Below, in pieces: positions 1 through 6,941 of a stretch of 50,790 nucleotides of DNA (within the stretch, counting starts at the first letter, position 1; every line of letters begins with the position of its first letter). The notes below the pieces were generated by a model. The model saw only the letters and a program-made list of their open reading frames with translations. It was not told the origin of the DNA and ran no database searches. The position numbers and the translations under genes are program-made. Source of the stretch: Syntrophomonas sp. UBA4922 (GTDB lineage Bacteria > Bacillota > Syntrophomonadia > Syntrophomonadales > Syntrophomonadaceae). The stretch lies in assembly GCA_002398825.1 (NCBI GenBank), contig DHBS01000031.1:1-50790 (forward strand). Reading direction: 5' to 3'.

Positions 1-426
1 AGTTTATTTCAATTTCCCTCTCCCAAATCCGACTTTGGAATTTGGAGGGATATGGTGGAGGGATATGAAAAACCATAGAGGCTATTCGATTATCAAGAAC
101 CCAGCAACCACGCGGGTTTGGGAGCCGCCGACCGGTCGAAAAGGGGCTTTAGCGCACTGGATTTTGATCGCGCTCGTCTGCCAATTCCGACACTCTGGCT
201 TACATATTCAAGGCAAGAATAATTATAAATGGCTGTGCCAGCCTTGTCAAGGATGGAGATTAGACCCACTCCTGGCAAGAGCCGCTACTGCTGGATGAAT
301 GCTCTATCAGCACCAGAATTAGGAATGCGAAAAACAAAGGAATCTGGTGATATACGGCGAAAAAGTAGTATGATTGCTTATCTGACGATTAATATTATTT
401 CAAATATATAGTACTAGGAGCAGTAT
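1..426. other. Intergenic stretch without a convincing gene
   Basis: No open frame here has a recognisable product or coding character. It holds an imperfect hairpin at 15-50, two tandem copies of an 11-base Shine-Dalgarno-like unit GGAGGGATATG at 44-54 and 57-67 (13-base period), and a decayed tRNA-Leu on the minus strand at 119-199. The last 60 bases before the sigma-factor gene are AT-rich and end in a good ribosome binding site (AGGAG, about 416-420). A CTGACG-N17-TATATA pair at 382-410 could be a promoter but would start transcription almost on the ribosome binding site. Confidence 0.5.
119..199 (-). pseudogene. Degenerate tRNA-Leu (CAA-like) remnant
   Basis: Read on the minus strand from 199, the sequence follows bacterial tRNA-Leu closely for its first half: a 7-base 5' arm GCCAGAG, TG, then a D-arm GTC-GGAATTGGCA-GAC, then a TCAAAA anticodon-loop segment (anticodon CAA at 164-166) followed by ATCCAGTG, as in normal tRNA-Leu(CAA). 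The 3' part resembles a variable arm and T-arm only loosely. The acceptor has no matching CTCTGGC strand, the canonical anticodon stem is broken, and the only perfect alternative stem (AGCGC/GCGCT) would leave a 14-base loop. I therefore call it a pseudogene or tRNA-like remnant, not a working tRNA. The assignment rests on remembered tRNA consensus, not a search. Confidence 0.55.
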
Positions 427-1005
427 ATGGATGCGGATATTGAACTGGTGAAGCAAACCCTTAAGGGCGATGAGAGGGGGTTTGAAAAACTGGTCACAAA
501 GTACCAGGATAAGATATACACCCTTTGTTATAGATACAGCGGAAATGATGAGGATGCATATGACCTGACCCAGGAAGCCTTTATCAAAGCCTATCGCTCT
601 TTAGGCACGTTTAAAGGCTCCTCGCGTTTTGGAACCTGGCTCTATCGGGTCACCACCAATGTTTGTCTGGACGAAATGCGCCGCAGGAAGCGCCACATTC
701 CAGCCCAGTCCCTGGATCAGCCCGTCTTGGGGGCGGATGGGGAGATGAAACCAATTATATTGGATGATACAATACCCATCGACGAATTATATGAACAAAA
801 AGAACAGGCTCAATACATACAGTCCCTGCTCAATCAGCTGAAGCCTGAGCATCGAATGGTATTGCTGCTTAAAGACATTATGGAATTCAGCTACGATGAG
901 ATCGCCCAGATGCTAAATATCTCCAGCGGAACGATAAAATCCAGGCTCAGCCGGGCCAGGGAATTATTGAGAAGAAAATTACTGGACAGGGAACATTTAC
1001 CGTGA
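427..1005 (+). CDS. ECF-type RNA polymerase sigma factor (SigW/RpoE-like)
   Basis: A 192-residue sigma-70 family protein of the extracytoplasmic-function group, which directs RNA polymerase to a small set of promoters, usually in response to envelope or other stress. Region 2 lies at about residues 20-95, with the DxxDLTQEAFIKAYRSL signature followed by the FGTWLYRVTTN segment; region 4 lies at about 130-185, with the helix-turn-helix around EIAQMLNISSGTIKSRLSRAR. There is no region 3, as usual for the group. The start is supported by AGGAG seven bases upstream of the ATG. The next gene, 34 bases downstream, encodes a zinc-binding anti-sigma factor, the normal partner arrangement. The family is clear; the regulon and exact subgroup are not. 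Confidence 0.93.
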   Translation: MDADIELVKQTLKGDERGFEKLVTKYQDKIYTLCYRYSGNDEDAYDLTQEAFIKAYRSLGTFKGSSRFGTWLYRVTTNVCLDEMRRRKRHIPAQSLDQPVLGADGEMKPIILDDTIPIDELYEQKEQAQYIQSLLNQLKPEHRMVLLLKDIMEFSYDEIAQMLNISSGTIKSRLSRARELLRRKLLDREHLP

Positions 1006-1039
1006 AGTCCTCGTCATATATACGAGGAGGGCGCATGGA

Positions 1040-1261
1040 ATGGGAATGGGATGCTCACAAGTATATCTGCTATTGTCCGCCTACCTGGATGAGATGACCG
1101 ATCCCGAAGAAACCCGGGAGGTAAAAACACACCTGGAGTCTTGTCTGGACTGTCGGGAGAAATTATCCCAGCTGCACCGCATGTGCCTGATCTTGCGTAA
1201 ATTGGATAATCCCAAAGCTCCTCGCCGCCTTTGGAAGGATATAAAAAAACGCCTGGATTAA
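1040..1261 (+). CDS. Small soluble zf-HC2 anti-sigma factor
   Basis: A 73-residue protein with the HxxxCxxC zinc motif of the zf-HC2/ZAS anti-sigma family (H-L-E-S-C-L-D-C, about residues 32-39) preceded by a Cys near residue 5 and the helix LLLSAYLDEM. Such domains clamp the partner sigma factor and release it after a signal. Most relatives continue into a membrane helix and extracytoplasmic sensor; this one stops after a short basic tail, so it should be cytosolic, perhaps redox-sensing like RsrA-type proteins (inference). GAGGAGG at 1024-1030 fits the ATG at 1040; an ATG at 1035 is in another frame and stops quickly. It follows the sigma gene directly and is likely cotranscribed. Confidence 0.85.
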   Translation: MGMGCSQVYLLLSAYLDEMTDPEETREVKTHLESCLDCREKLSQLHRMCLILRKLDNPKAPRRLWKDIKKRLD

Positions 1262-1314
1262 GTCAGGCTTTAGTGGATTAGACCTGGAGGGCTGGGGAGA
1301 CTGACCATCATACT

Positions 1315-1387
1315 GTGACATCAGGGGCTGTTATTGTTGCGCCGTTTCGGTTAGGATTGGCCCGGCAATGACGGCCCCTGGTGTTGT
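1315..1387 (+). other. Long hairpin-forming inverted repeat upstream of polA
   Basis: The arms 1322-1336 (CAGGGGCTGTTATTG) and 1366-1380 (CAATGACGGCCCCTG) pair over 15 positions, and pairing continues outward to about 1315/1387 with several G-U pairs. Mismatches between the arms are nearly all C-to-T changes that remain G-U pairs in a plus-strand RNA but become A-C mismatches on the minus strand, suggesting a plus-strand RNA hairpin. No U-run follows, so it is not a standard terminator. It lies in the polA leader or the 3' end of the sigma/anti-sigma transcript. Confidence 0.5.
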
Positions 1388-1426
1388 TCCTCCGGCCACA
1401 TCCCTGTATATCGTATATAAAGATGA

Positions 1427-1432
1427 TATAAT
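1427..1432 (+). promoter_or_regulatory. Possible -10 box for polA
   Basis: A perfect TATAAT sits 29 bases before the preferred polA start codon. The region 17 bases upstream does not resemble TTGACA, so the call rests on the -10 alone. Confidence 0.35.
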
Positions 1433-1460
1433 ATTTAAAACGCGTTGGAGAGTGAATTTG

Positions 1461-4073
1461 TTGAAAGAGACCAAACTCATGCTGATCGACGGCAACAGTC
1501 TATTGTTTAGAGCATTCTATGCCTTACCCCTGTTGCATAATCGGGAAGGTGTTTATACCAATGGGGTCTATGGGTTTTTGACCATGTTTAACCGGGTGGT
1601 GGCGGAGGAACAGCCGACACACATAGTGGTTGCATTTGACAAAAGCCGGGAGACCTTTCGCAACGAGATTTACAATGATTATAAAGGGACCCGTTCGGAG
1701 CCGCCCAATGAACTGGTTGGGCAATTCCAGCTGCTGCGCGATGCCCTGGAGGCTATGAATGTTCCTTATATAGAAAGGCAGGGTTTTGAAGCTGACGACA
1801 TCATCGGCACCCTGAGTACCAAGGCTGCCCAGCAGGGCGACACCTGTTTGATTTTGACCGGCGATTCGGATACCTTGCAGCTGGTTTCCGAGTCGGTAAC
1901 GGTTTTGATGACCCGCAAGGGAATAACTGAAATCGACCGCTATGATGTTCAAAAGGTTTTAGAAAAATGGGAGGTGGAGCCGGAGCAGTTGGTTGAGATC
2001 AAAGGCCTGATGGGCGACACCTCTGACAATATACCCGGTGTTCCGGGAATCGGCCCCAAGACCGCCATAAAACTCATCAAAGAATATCAAAGCCTGGAAA
2101 ACCTTTATCAGCATCTGAACGGTCTCAGGGCCAAACAGGCTGATTTACTGGCCAGTTATCAGGAACAGGCTTTCACCAGCAGGACTCTGGGTACGATTGT
2201 GCGGGACATGGATCTGCCCTATGATCTTGATGATTATAAACGCCGCTCCCCGGATCCTGAGACCCTGATGGAATTATACCAGCGTCTGGAATTCAACAGT
2301 CTGCTCAAAAACCTGCAGCAAAGCCTGTCTTCAGAATCCGGCGTACAGCCTGAGCAACCGGAAGTAGACGTAATAATGGTTGAAACCGAGGCGGAATACG
2401 AGGATGCCCTGAATCTGCTGGGAAGCGAGATAGGGCTTTTCATCATCGCCAGTTATCATCACCCCATGTGGGCCAGGATCGAAGAGATATATCTGTCCTC
2501 AGATACATATGTTTTTGGGCTGGCAATAACTGAAGATCAGCAGTATAAGCTGCAATGGCTCAAACCCATGCTTGAATCGGGTGAGATCAAGAAATCGGTT
2601 CATAACGCCAAATTTGCAGAGGTATTGCTGGCACGCTGCGGCATCAAGCTCAGGGGCGTTACCCTGGACAGCCTTTTGTTAGCCTATGTATTGGATCCGG
2701 TCTTTGATGGCGAGCAGTTCCGGGACACGCTGTACAAGTACCTCAATATAACAATTGCCGGCGATCGGCCCGGGCAGCAGGCCGGGCAGTTAACCGCATT
2801 GTGCAGGTCCCTGCAGGCTGAGTTGCCGGCTGAATCCCGATTATTATACTATGATGTGGAACTGCCCCTTTCCACCGTTCTGGCGAGAATGGAATTCAAC
2901 GGCATCCAGGTCGACGGTGAAGTCTTGCACACCATTGCCGATGAAATGGAACAGGGCATCGAAAGGGCTGAAAAAGTGATCTTTGAACAGGCCGGAGGGA
3001 CTTTTAACATCAACTCGCCCCGGCAACTGGCCAAAGTACTTTTTGACAACCTGGGTCTGCCGCCGGTTAAGAAGACCAAAAGCGGATATTCGACTGATGC
3101 CGAGGTTTTAGAACAGCTTCTTGACCAGCATGAGATTATCGGGCACATATTGAATTTCCGCCAGCTTACTAAACTGAAAACCACTTACGTGGATGCTTTG
3201 CAGAGCCTGATTCATCCTCAGACCGGAAGGGTGCACACCATTTTTAAACAGGCCCAGACCGCCACCGGACGCCTTTCCAGCGTGGAACCCAACCTGCAGA
3301 ACATACCTATCCGCATGGAAGAAGGACGCCGCATCCGGGCCGCCTTCACCGCCAAAAACAAGGAGCATGTGATATTGGCAGCGGATTATTCGCAAATCGA
3401 TTTGCGTTCCCTAGCCCATATCAGCGGAGATGAAACCCTTATTGAGACTTTCCGCCAGGGTATCGATATCCACACCCGCACCGCGGCGGAAATCTTCGCC
3501 GTAGGGTTAGACCAGGTCAGCTCCGATATGCGCCGCAAGGCCAAGGCCATCAATTTCGGCATCATATACGGCATGGGAGATTTCCGGCTGGCTCATGACA
3601 CCGGGGTGAGCCGCAAGGAAGCCCGGATTTACATTGACAATTATTTGAACACCTATCCCGGGGTACAGCGCTACATGGAAGAGATAGTGGAATTTGGCCG
3701 GGAGCACGGCTATGTGGAAACGGTGTTGAAGCGCCGCCGCTATCTGCCTGATCTGCGGGCTAAAAACCGCATCGTGCAGAACAATGCCCGCCGCATCGCA
3801 TTAAACACTCCCATCCAAGGTACTTCGGCCGATATTATCAAGCTGGCTATGATAAAGGTTTTTCAGGAGCTGGAGCAGCGCCGGCTGGAATCCTGCCTAT
3901 TGCTGCAAGTTCATGATGAACTGGTTTTAGAGGTGCCGCTGTCCCATGGTGAGGAGATTGCCCGGCTGCTTAAAAACAATATGGAAAATGCTTATAAGCT
4001 GAAAGTGCCCTTGGTGGTCACAGTTAAACAGGGCTCAAACTGGTACGACATGAAGGAAATAGAAGTTGATTAA
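1461..4073 (+). CDS. polA: DNA polymerase I, 3'-5' exonuclease site inactive
   Basis: Family A polymerase of about 870 residues used in Okazaki-fragment maturation and repair. The N-terminal 5'-3' exonuclease (about 1-290) has LIDGNS, EADDIIGT and GDTSDNIPGVPGIGPKTA. The middle exonuclease domain lacks the DxE pair and the motif II Asp (HNAKFAEV where E. coli has NLKYDRG), so proofreading should be absent, as in Bacillus-type and Taq enzymes. Polymerase motifs: A at 642-650 (DYSQIDLR), B around 695-705 (KAINFGIIYG; F699), C at about 817-821 (VHDEL). Oddity: motif A has Asp647 where the family has the steric-gate Glu. The open frame runs back to 1368, but GGAG at 1447-1450 and the family's N-terminus favour TTG at 1461 (or 1458). 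mutM follows 15 bases downstream. Confidence 0.96.
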   Translation: MKETKLMLIDGNSLLFRAFYALPLLHNREGVYTNGVYGFLTMFNRVVAEEQPTHIVVAFDKSRETFRNEIYNDYKGTRSEPPNELVGQFQLLRDALEAMNVPYIERQGFEADDIIGTLSTKAAQQGDTCLILTGDSDTLQLVSESVTVLMTRKGITEIDRYDVQKVLEKWEVEPEQLVEIKGLMGDTSDNIPGVPGIGPKTAIKLIKEYQSLENLYQHLNGLRAKQADLLASYQEQAFTSRTLGTIVRDMDLPYDLDDYKRRSPDPETLMELYQRLEFNSLLKNLQQSLSSESGVQPEQPEVDVIMVETEAEYEDALNLLGSEIGLFIIASYHHPMWARIEEIYLSSDTYVFGLAITEDQQYKLQWLKPMLESGEIKKSVHNAKFAEVLLARCGIKLRGVTLDSLLLAYVLDPVFDGEQFRDTLYKYLNITIAGDRPGQQAGQLTALCRSLQAELPAESRLLYYDVELPLSTVLARMEFNGIQVDGEVLHTIADEMEQGIERAEKVIFEQAGGTFNINSPRQLAKVLFDNLGLPPVKKTKSGYSTDAEVLEQLLDQHEIIGHILNFRQLTKLKTTYVDALQSLIHPQTGRVHTIFKQAQTATGRLSSVEPNLQNIPIRMEEGRRIRAAFTAKNKEHVILAADYSQIDLRSLAHISGDETLIETFRQGIDIHTRTAAEIFAVGLDQVSSDMRRKAKAINFGIIYGMGDFRLAHDTGVSRKEARIYIDNYLNTYPGVQRYMEEIVEFGREHGYVETVLKRRRYLPDLRAKNRIVQNNARRIALNTPIQGTSADIIKLAMIKVFQELEQRRLESCLLLQVHDELVLEVPLSHGEEIARLLKNNMENAYKLKVPLVVTVKQGSNWYDMKEIEVD

Positions 4074-4088
4074 AAGGGAAGTTGACTA

Positions 4089-4892
4089 ATGCCGGAATTG
4101 CCAGAAGTTGAAACTATAAAAGAATCCTTGCAGGGCATGGTTGGATTAACCATAGATGATATAAAGGTAATGAAGCCTGAATATATACGCTCCTGGGAGA
4201 ACCGGCCGGCTGATTACATAGGCCAGCGTATCTCCGCTATATCCCGGCGCGGAAAGTTTCTAATATTCGAAACTGACACCGGAAGATATATGGTAGCCCA
4301 TTTGGGTATGTCCGGACGGGTTTATCTGGAGCCTCGGGGAAAAGAGCTGCAAAAGCACGTTCATATAGTCTTCGAACTGGATAATGAACTGGAACTGTGG
4401 TTTCAGGATGCCCGCCGATTCGGGGGACTATGGCTGGTAAAGGATCCCCGTATCATGTTAAAAGATATGGGAATTGAGCCGCTCTCCCGGAATTTTAACT
4501 CCCGTTATCTTAAACCATTGCTTAGCAACCGCCGGGTCGCCATAAAAACCCTGCTGTTAAACCAGCATCTCATCGGCGGCATCGGCAACATCTATGCCGA
4601 CGAAGCCCTGTACGAGGCTGGAATCCGTCCGGACAGAAGCGCAGGCTCACTGGAACCCGGCGAGGTCCACCGTCTTGTTCAAGCTATTAAACAAGTGCTT
4701 AGATCAGGCATAGACCAGCGCGGCACGACCTTGCGCGATTTCCAGGACGGCTACAAGCAAAAAGGGGAGTTCCAGGACTACCTCAAGGTTTATGGACGCC
4801 AGGATTTGCCCTGTCCCCGTTGCCAACAGCCTGTCGTGCGCCAGGTCATCAATGGGCGCAGTAGTCATTTCTGCCCATCTTGCCAGAAATAA
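4089..4892 (+). CDS. mutM: Formamidopyrimidine-DNA glycosylase (Fpg/MutM)
   Basis: A 267-residue base-excision repair enzyme that removes 8-oxoguanine and formamidopyrimidines and nicks the abasic site. The N-terminus after Met removal is PELPEVET, giving the catalytic Pro and Glu; the conserved Lys lies in RRGKFLIFE (about residue 56). The helix-two-turn-helix has GGIGNIYADEALYEAGIRP, and a C-terminal zinc finger is seen as CPRC and CPSC (about 243-266). Length is normal for the family. The start follows a GGGAAG site and comes 15 bases after polA, so the two repair genes probably form one operon. Confidence 0.97.
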   Translation: MPELPEVETIKESLQGMVGLTIDDIKVMKPEYIRSWENRPADYIGQRISAISRRGKFLIFETDTGRYMVAHLGMSGRVYLEPRGKELQKHVHIVFELDNELELWFQDARRFGGLWLVKDPRIMLKDMGIEPLSRNFNSRYLKPLLSNRRVAIKTLLLNQHLIGGIGNIYADEALYEAGIRPDRSAGSLEPGEVHRLVQAIKQVLRSGIDQRGTTLRDFQDGYKQKGEFQDYLKVYGRQDLPCPRCQQPVVRQVINGRSSHFCPSCQK

Positions 4893-4969
4893 TCAGCCCT
4901 CACACAGTTACACTTCTAGCCATATAGTAATTACGTACAGAGAGATTATTACAGCTAGAGGTGCATGAG

Positions 4970-5605
4970 ATGGAACTTTTTGTTATGGTAATGTTTGCTT
5001 TGGCGGTTAGTGCAGATGGCTTCATGGTCGGCCTTTCTTACGGGTTAAATAAAATCCGCATCCCGGTGCTTTCATTGATTGTTATAGCGTTTGCGTCCTG
5101 CCTGGCGGTTACTACTTCCATGCTTATAGGGCAAGGCCTGATGACTTATCTGCAGCCGCATGGGGCTGCAAATATTGGAGCCCTGGTGGTGATTGCAGTA
5201 GGTATCTATTTCCTGCTCAATGCCTTCAGGGAGAAAATCAACCGGTTGGAAATTGATGATAAAGAGCCTTTTATCACTTTTTCCATACGCTTTTTGGGCA
5301 TCATAGTACAGATCTTAAAAGAGCCTGCCCGAGCCGATTTTGACGCCTCCGGGGAAATCAGTACCCGGGAAGCTTTCTTTCTGGGGCTGGCTCTGGCCTT
5401 GGATGCCCTGGGAGCAGGTGTTGGGGTGGCGATGACCGGTTTTAATATTTTTTATACTGCCATAACCGTCGGTGTGGTAAAATTTATTGTGGTCAATTTG
5501 GGGATCATCCTGGGACACCGGGTCCTCAGCCGGCGTTTGCAGAGCATATCATCATGGATTCCGGGTTTGGTTCTTATTTGCATCGGATTGATGGAATTCG
5601 TGTAG
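4970..5605 (+). CDS. ytaF: Sporulation membrane protein YtaF (MntP-like)
   Basis: A hydrophobic protein of 211 residues with about six membrane helices, in two similar halves each beginning with an LAVSADGFMVGLSYG- or LALDALGAGVGVAM-type helix, the hallmark of the YtaF/MntP family. MntP proteins export Mn2+; YtaF is known as a sporulation-associated member whose function is not established. A central soluble linker (about 85-130) separates the halves. A GTG at 4961 is in frame, but AGAGGTG at 4957-4963 is placed correctly for the ATG at 4970. coaE begins 10 bases after the stop, so the pair is likely cotranscribed. Confidence 0.88.
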   Translation: MELFVMVMFALAVSADGFMVGLSYGLNKIRIPVLSLIVIAFASCLAVTTSMLIGQGLMTYLQPHGAANIGALVVIAVGIYFLLNAFREKINRLEIDDKEPFITFSIRFLGIIVQILKEPARADFDASGEISTREAFFLGLALALDALGAGVGVAMTGFNIFYTAITVGVVKFIVVNLGIILGHRVLSRRLQSISSWIPGLVLICIGLMEFV

Positions 5606-5615
5606 AGGTGAGGAT

Positions 5616-6221
5616 ATGTACGTGATAGGAATAACAGGCGGCATAGCCAGCGGGAAAAGCACGGTTGCCAGGCAGCTTCGCAGCCTGGGCATGCTGGTGA
5701 TTGACGCTGATGAAGTGGCCCGTCAAGTAGTGGAGCCGGGCCGGCCGGCCTGGAGGGATATTGTCGAGTACTTCGGACCGGGCTTTATTAACCAGGATCA
5801 GAGTATTGACCGGATCAAGCTGGGACGGTGTGTCTTCAGTCACCCCGAGCAGCTTAAGAAACTAAACTCCATCACCCATCCCCATATTATGGCCGAATTC
5901 CGCAACCGCTTGCGGGAAATCAGGACCAGCCATCCCCAGGCTATAGTAGGCCTGGAAGTGCCTCTGCTGTATGAGACCCATATGGATAAAATATGCGACC
6001 AGGTCTGGGTGGTATGGGTGGATTATGAAACCCAGGTTGAGCGTTTGATGGCCCGGGATGGCATCAAACGCGAATATGCTGAGCAGCGTATTGCCGCGCA
6101 GATGCCGCTGGAAGAAAAAGCGCGCCGGGCCAAAGTGGTCATCGACAACCGCTTCTCATTGGAATACACCCGGCAACAGGTTGCCAGATATTTCAAAGAA
6201 ATCAGACAGGCCACGCAATAA
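5616..6221 (+). CDS. coaE: Dephospho-CoA kinase
   Basis: A 201-residue P-loop kinase that phosphorylates the 3'-hydroxyl of dephospho-CoA, the last step of coenzyme A synthesis. Walker A is GITGGIASGKST at residues 5-16; DADEVARQV follows as the family's substrate-binding DAD motif, and the LID-like RxxxRDG segment is near 145-155. Length matches the family. The start is the ATG behind AGGTGAGG, 10 bases after ytaF. A lytic transglycosylase gene follows, the same order known in several clostridia. CoA supply also links it to the fatty-acid operon further downstream. Confidence 0.96.
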   Translation: MYVIGITGGIASGKSTVARQLRSLGMLVIDADEVARQVVEPGRPAWRDIVEYFGPGFINQDQSIDRIKLGRCVFSHPEQLKKLNSITHPHIMAEFRNRLREIRTSHPQAIVGLEVPLLYETHMDKICDQVWVVWVDYETQVERLMARDGIKREYAEQRIAAQMPLEEKARRAKVVIDNRFSLEYTRQQVARYFKEIRQATQ

Positions 6222-6254
6222 TATAACTTATTAAATGGGATTTGGGGGGTGGGA

Positions 6255-6821
6255 ATGTTGCGACTGCGGATAGGCAAAAAATTGGCGATTGTGGTTTGGG
6301 CCACGATTATTTTTTTTATCATAGTGACTTTAACTTTTCCCAAATGGATTACACTGTTTTATCCCCAGCCCCACCGCACTATAGTATTTAATGCCGCCCA
6401 GCAATACGATGTTGATCCCTACCTGATATTCTCCATCATCCGGGCGGAAAGCGGGTTTCAGACCACCGCCCGCTCGCCGGTGGGAGCCAGAGGCTTGATG
6501 CAAATCATGCCGGAAACCGCGGATTGGATTGCCGCACAAAAGAGTATTAAACAGTTTGATACCGCTGATCTTCATGACCCCCAGGTTAATATAGAATTCG
6601 GCTGCTGGTACCTGGCCAGCCTCAATAAGGAATTTGCAGGGCGCTTGCCAATAGTGGTGGCGGCTTACAACGCTGGCAGCGGCAGAGTGAGGGAATGGAT
6701 CCTGAGCGGACAGTGGGACGGCAGCGAACAGCATATAGAGTCCATTCCTTTTCCTGAAACCAGACAGTACGTGAAGAATGTTCTCCAGAATTATGAAGCC
6801 TACCAGGCCATTTACAAATGA
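6255..6821 (+). CDS. Membrane-anchored lytic murein transglycosylase (SLT domain)
   Basis: A 188-residue protein with one N-terminal membrane helix (about 8-30) and a periplasmic-type SLT goose-lysozyme fold domain that cleaves peptidoglycan glycan strands to 1,6-anhydro products. The catalytic Glu is in RAESGFQ, followed by the family motifs SPVGARGLMQIMPETA, then VVAAYNAG and the C-terminal FPETRQYVKNV. The frame extends to a GTG at 6249, but GGGGGGT at 6244-6249 suits the ATG at 6255. It lies 33 bases after coaE. Likely role is wall remodelling in growth or sporulation; the specific one cannot be told. Confidence 0.92.
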   Translation: MLRLRIGKKLAIVVWATIIFFIIVTLTFPKWITLFYPQPHRTIVFNAAQQYDVDPYLIFSIIRAESGFQTTARSPVGARGLMQIMPETADWIAAQKSIKQFDTADLHDPQVNIEFGCWYLASLNKEFAGRLPIVVAAYNAGSGRVREWILSGQWDGSEQHIESIPFPETRQYVKNVLQNYEAYQAIYK

Positions 6822-6941
6822 GCCAACAAATCAGCCTTTCATATATGGGGCCGCACCTGGCCTACTTGTTACGACACGCGGAATATCATTCCCTAAATTA
6901 CAATATAATGGAAATGAATAATTCCAGGGGGAGGGAATGGT

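Noticed and set aside
15..50. Imperfect hairpin TCCCTC...GAGGGA as a terminator
   Set aside because: No T-run on either strand and the stem is interrupted.
35..298. Open frame on the plus strand near the window start
   Set aside because: No recognisable product, overlaps the tRNA-like remnant and lies in a region with no coding character; its start follows a tandem Shine-Dalgarno-like repeat that is probably coincidental.
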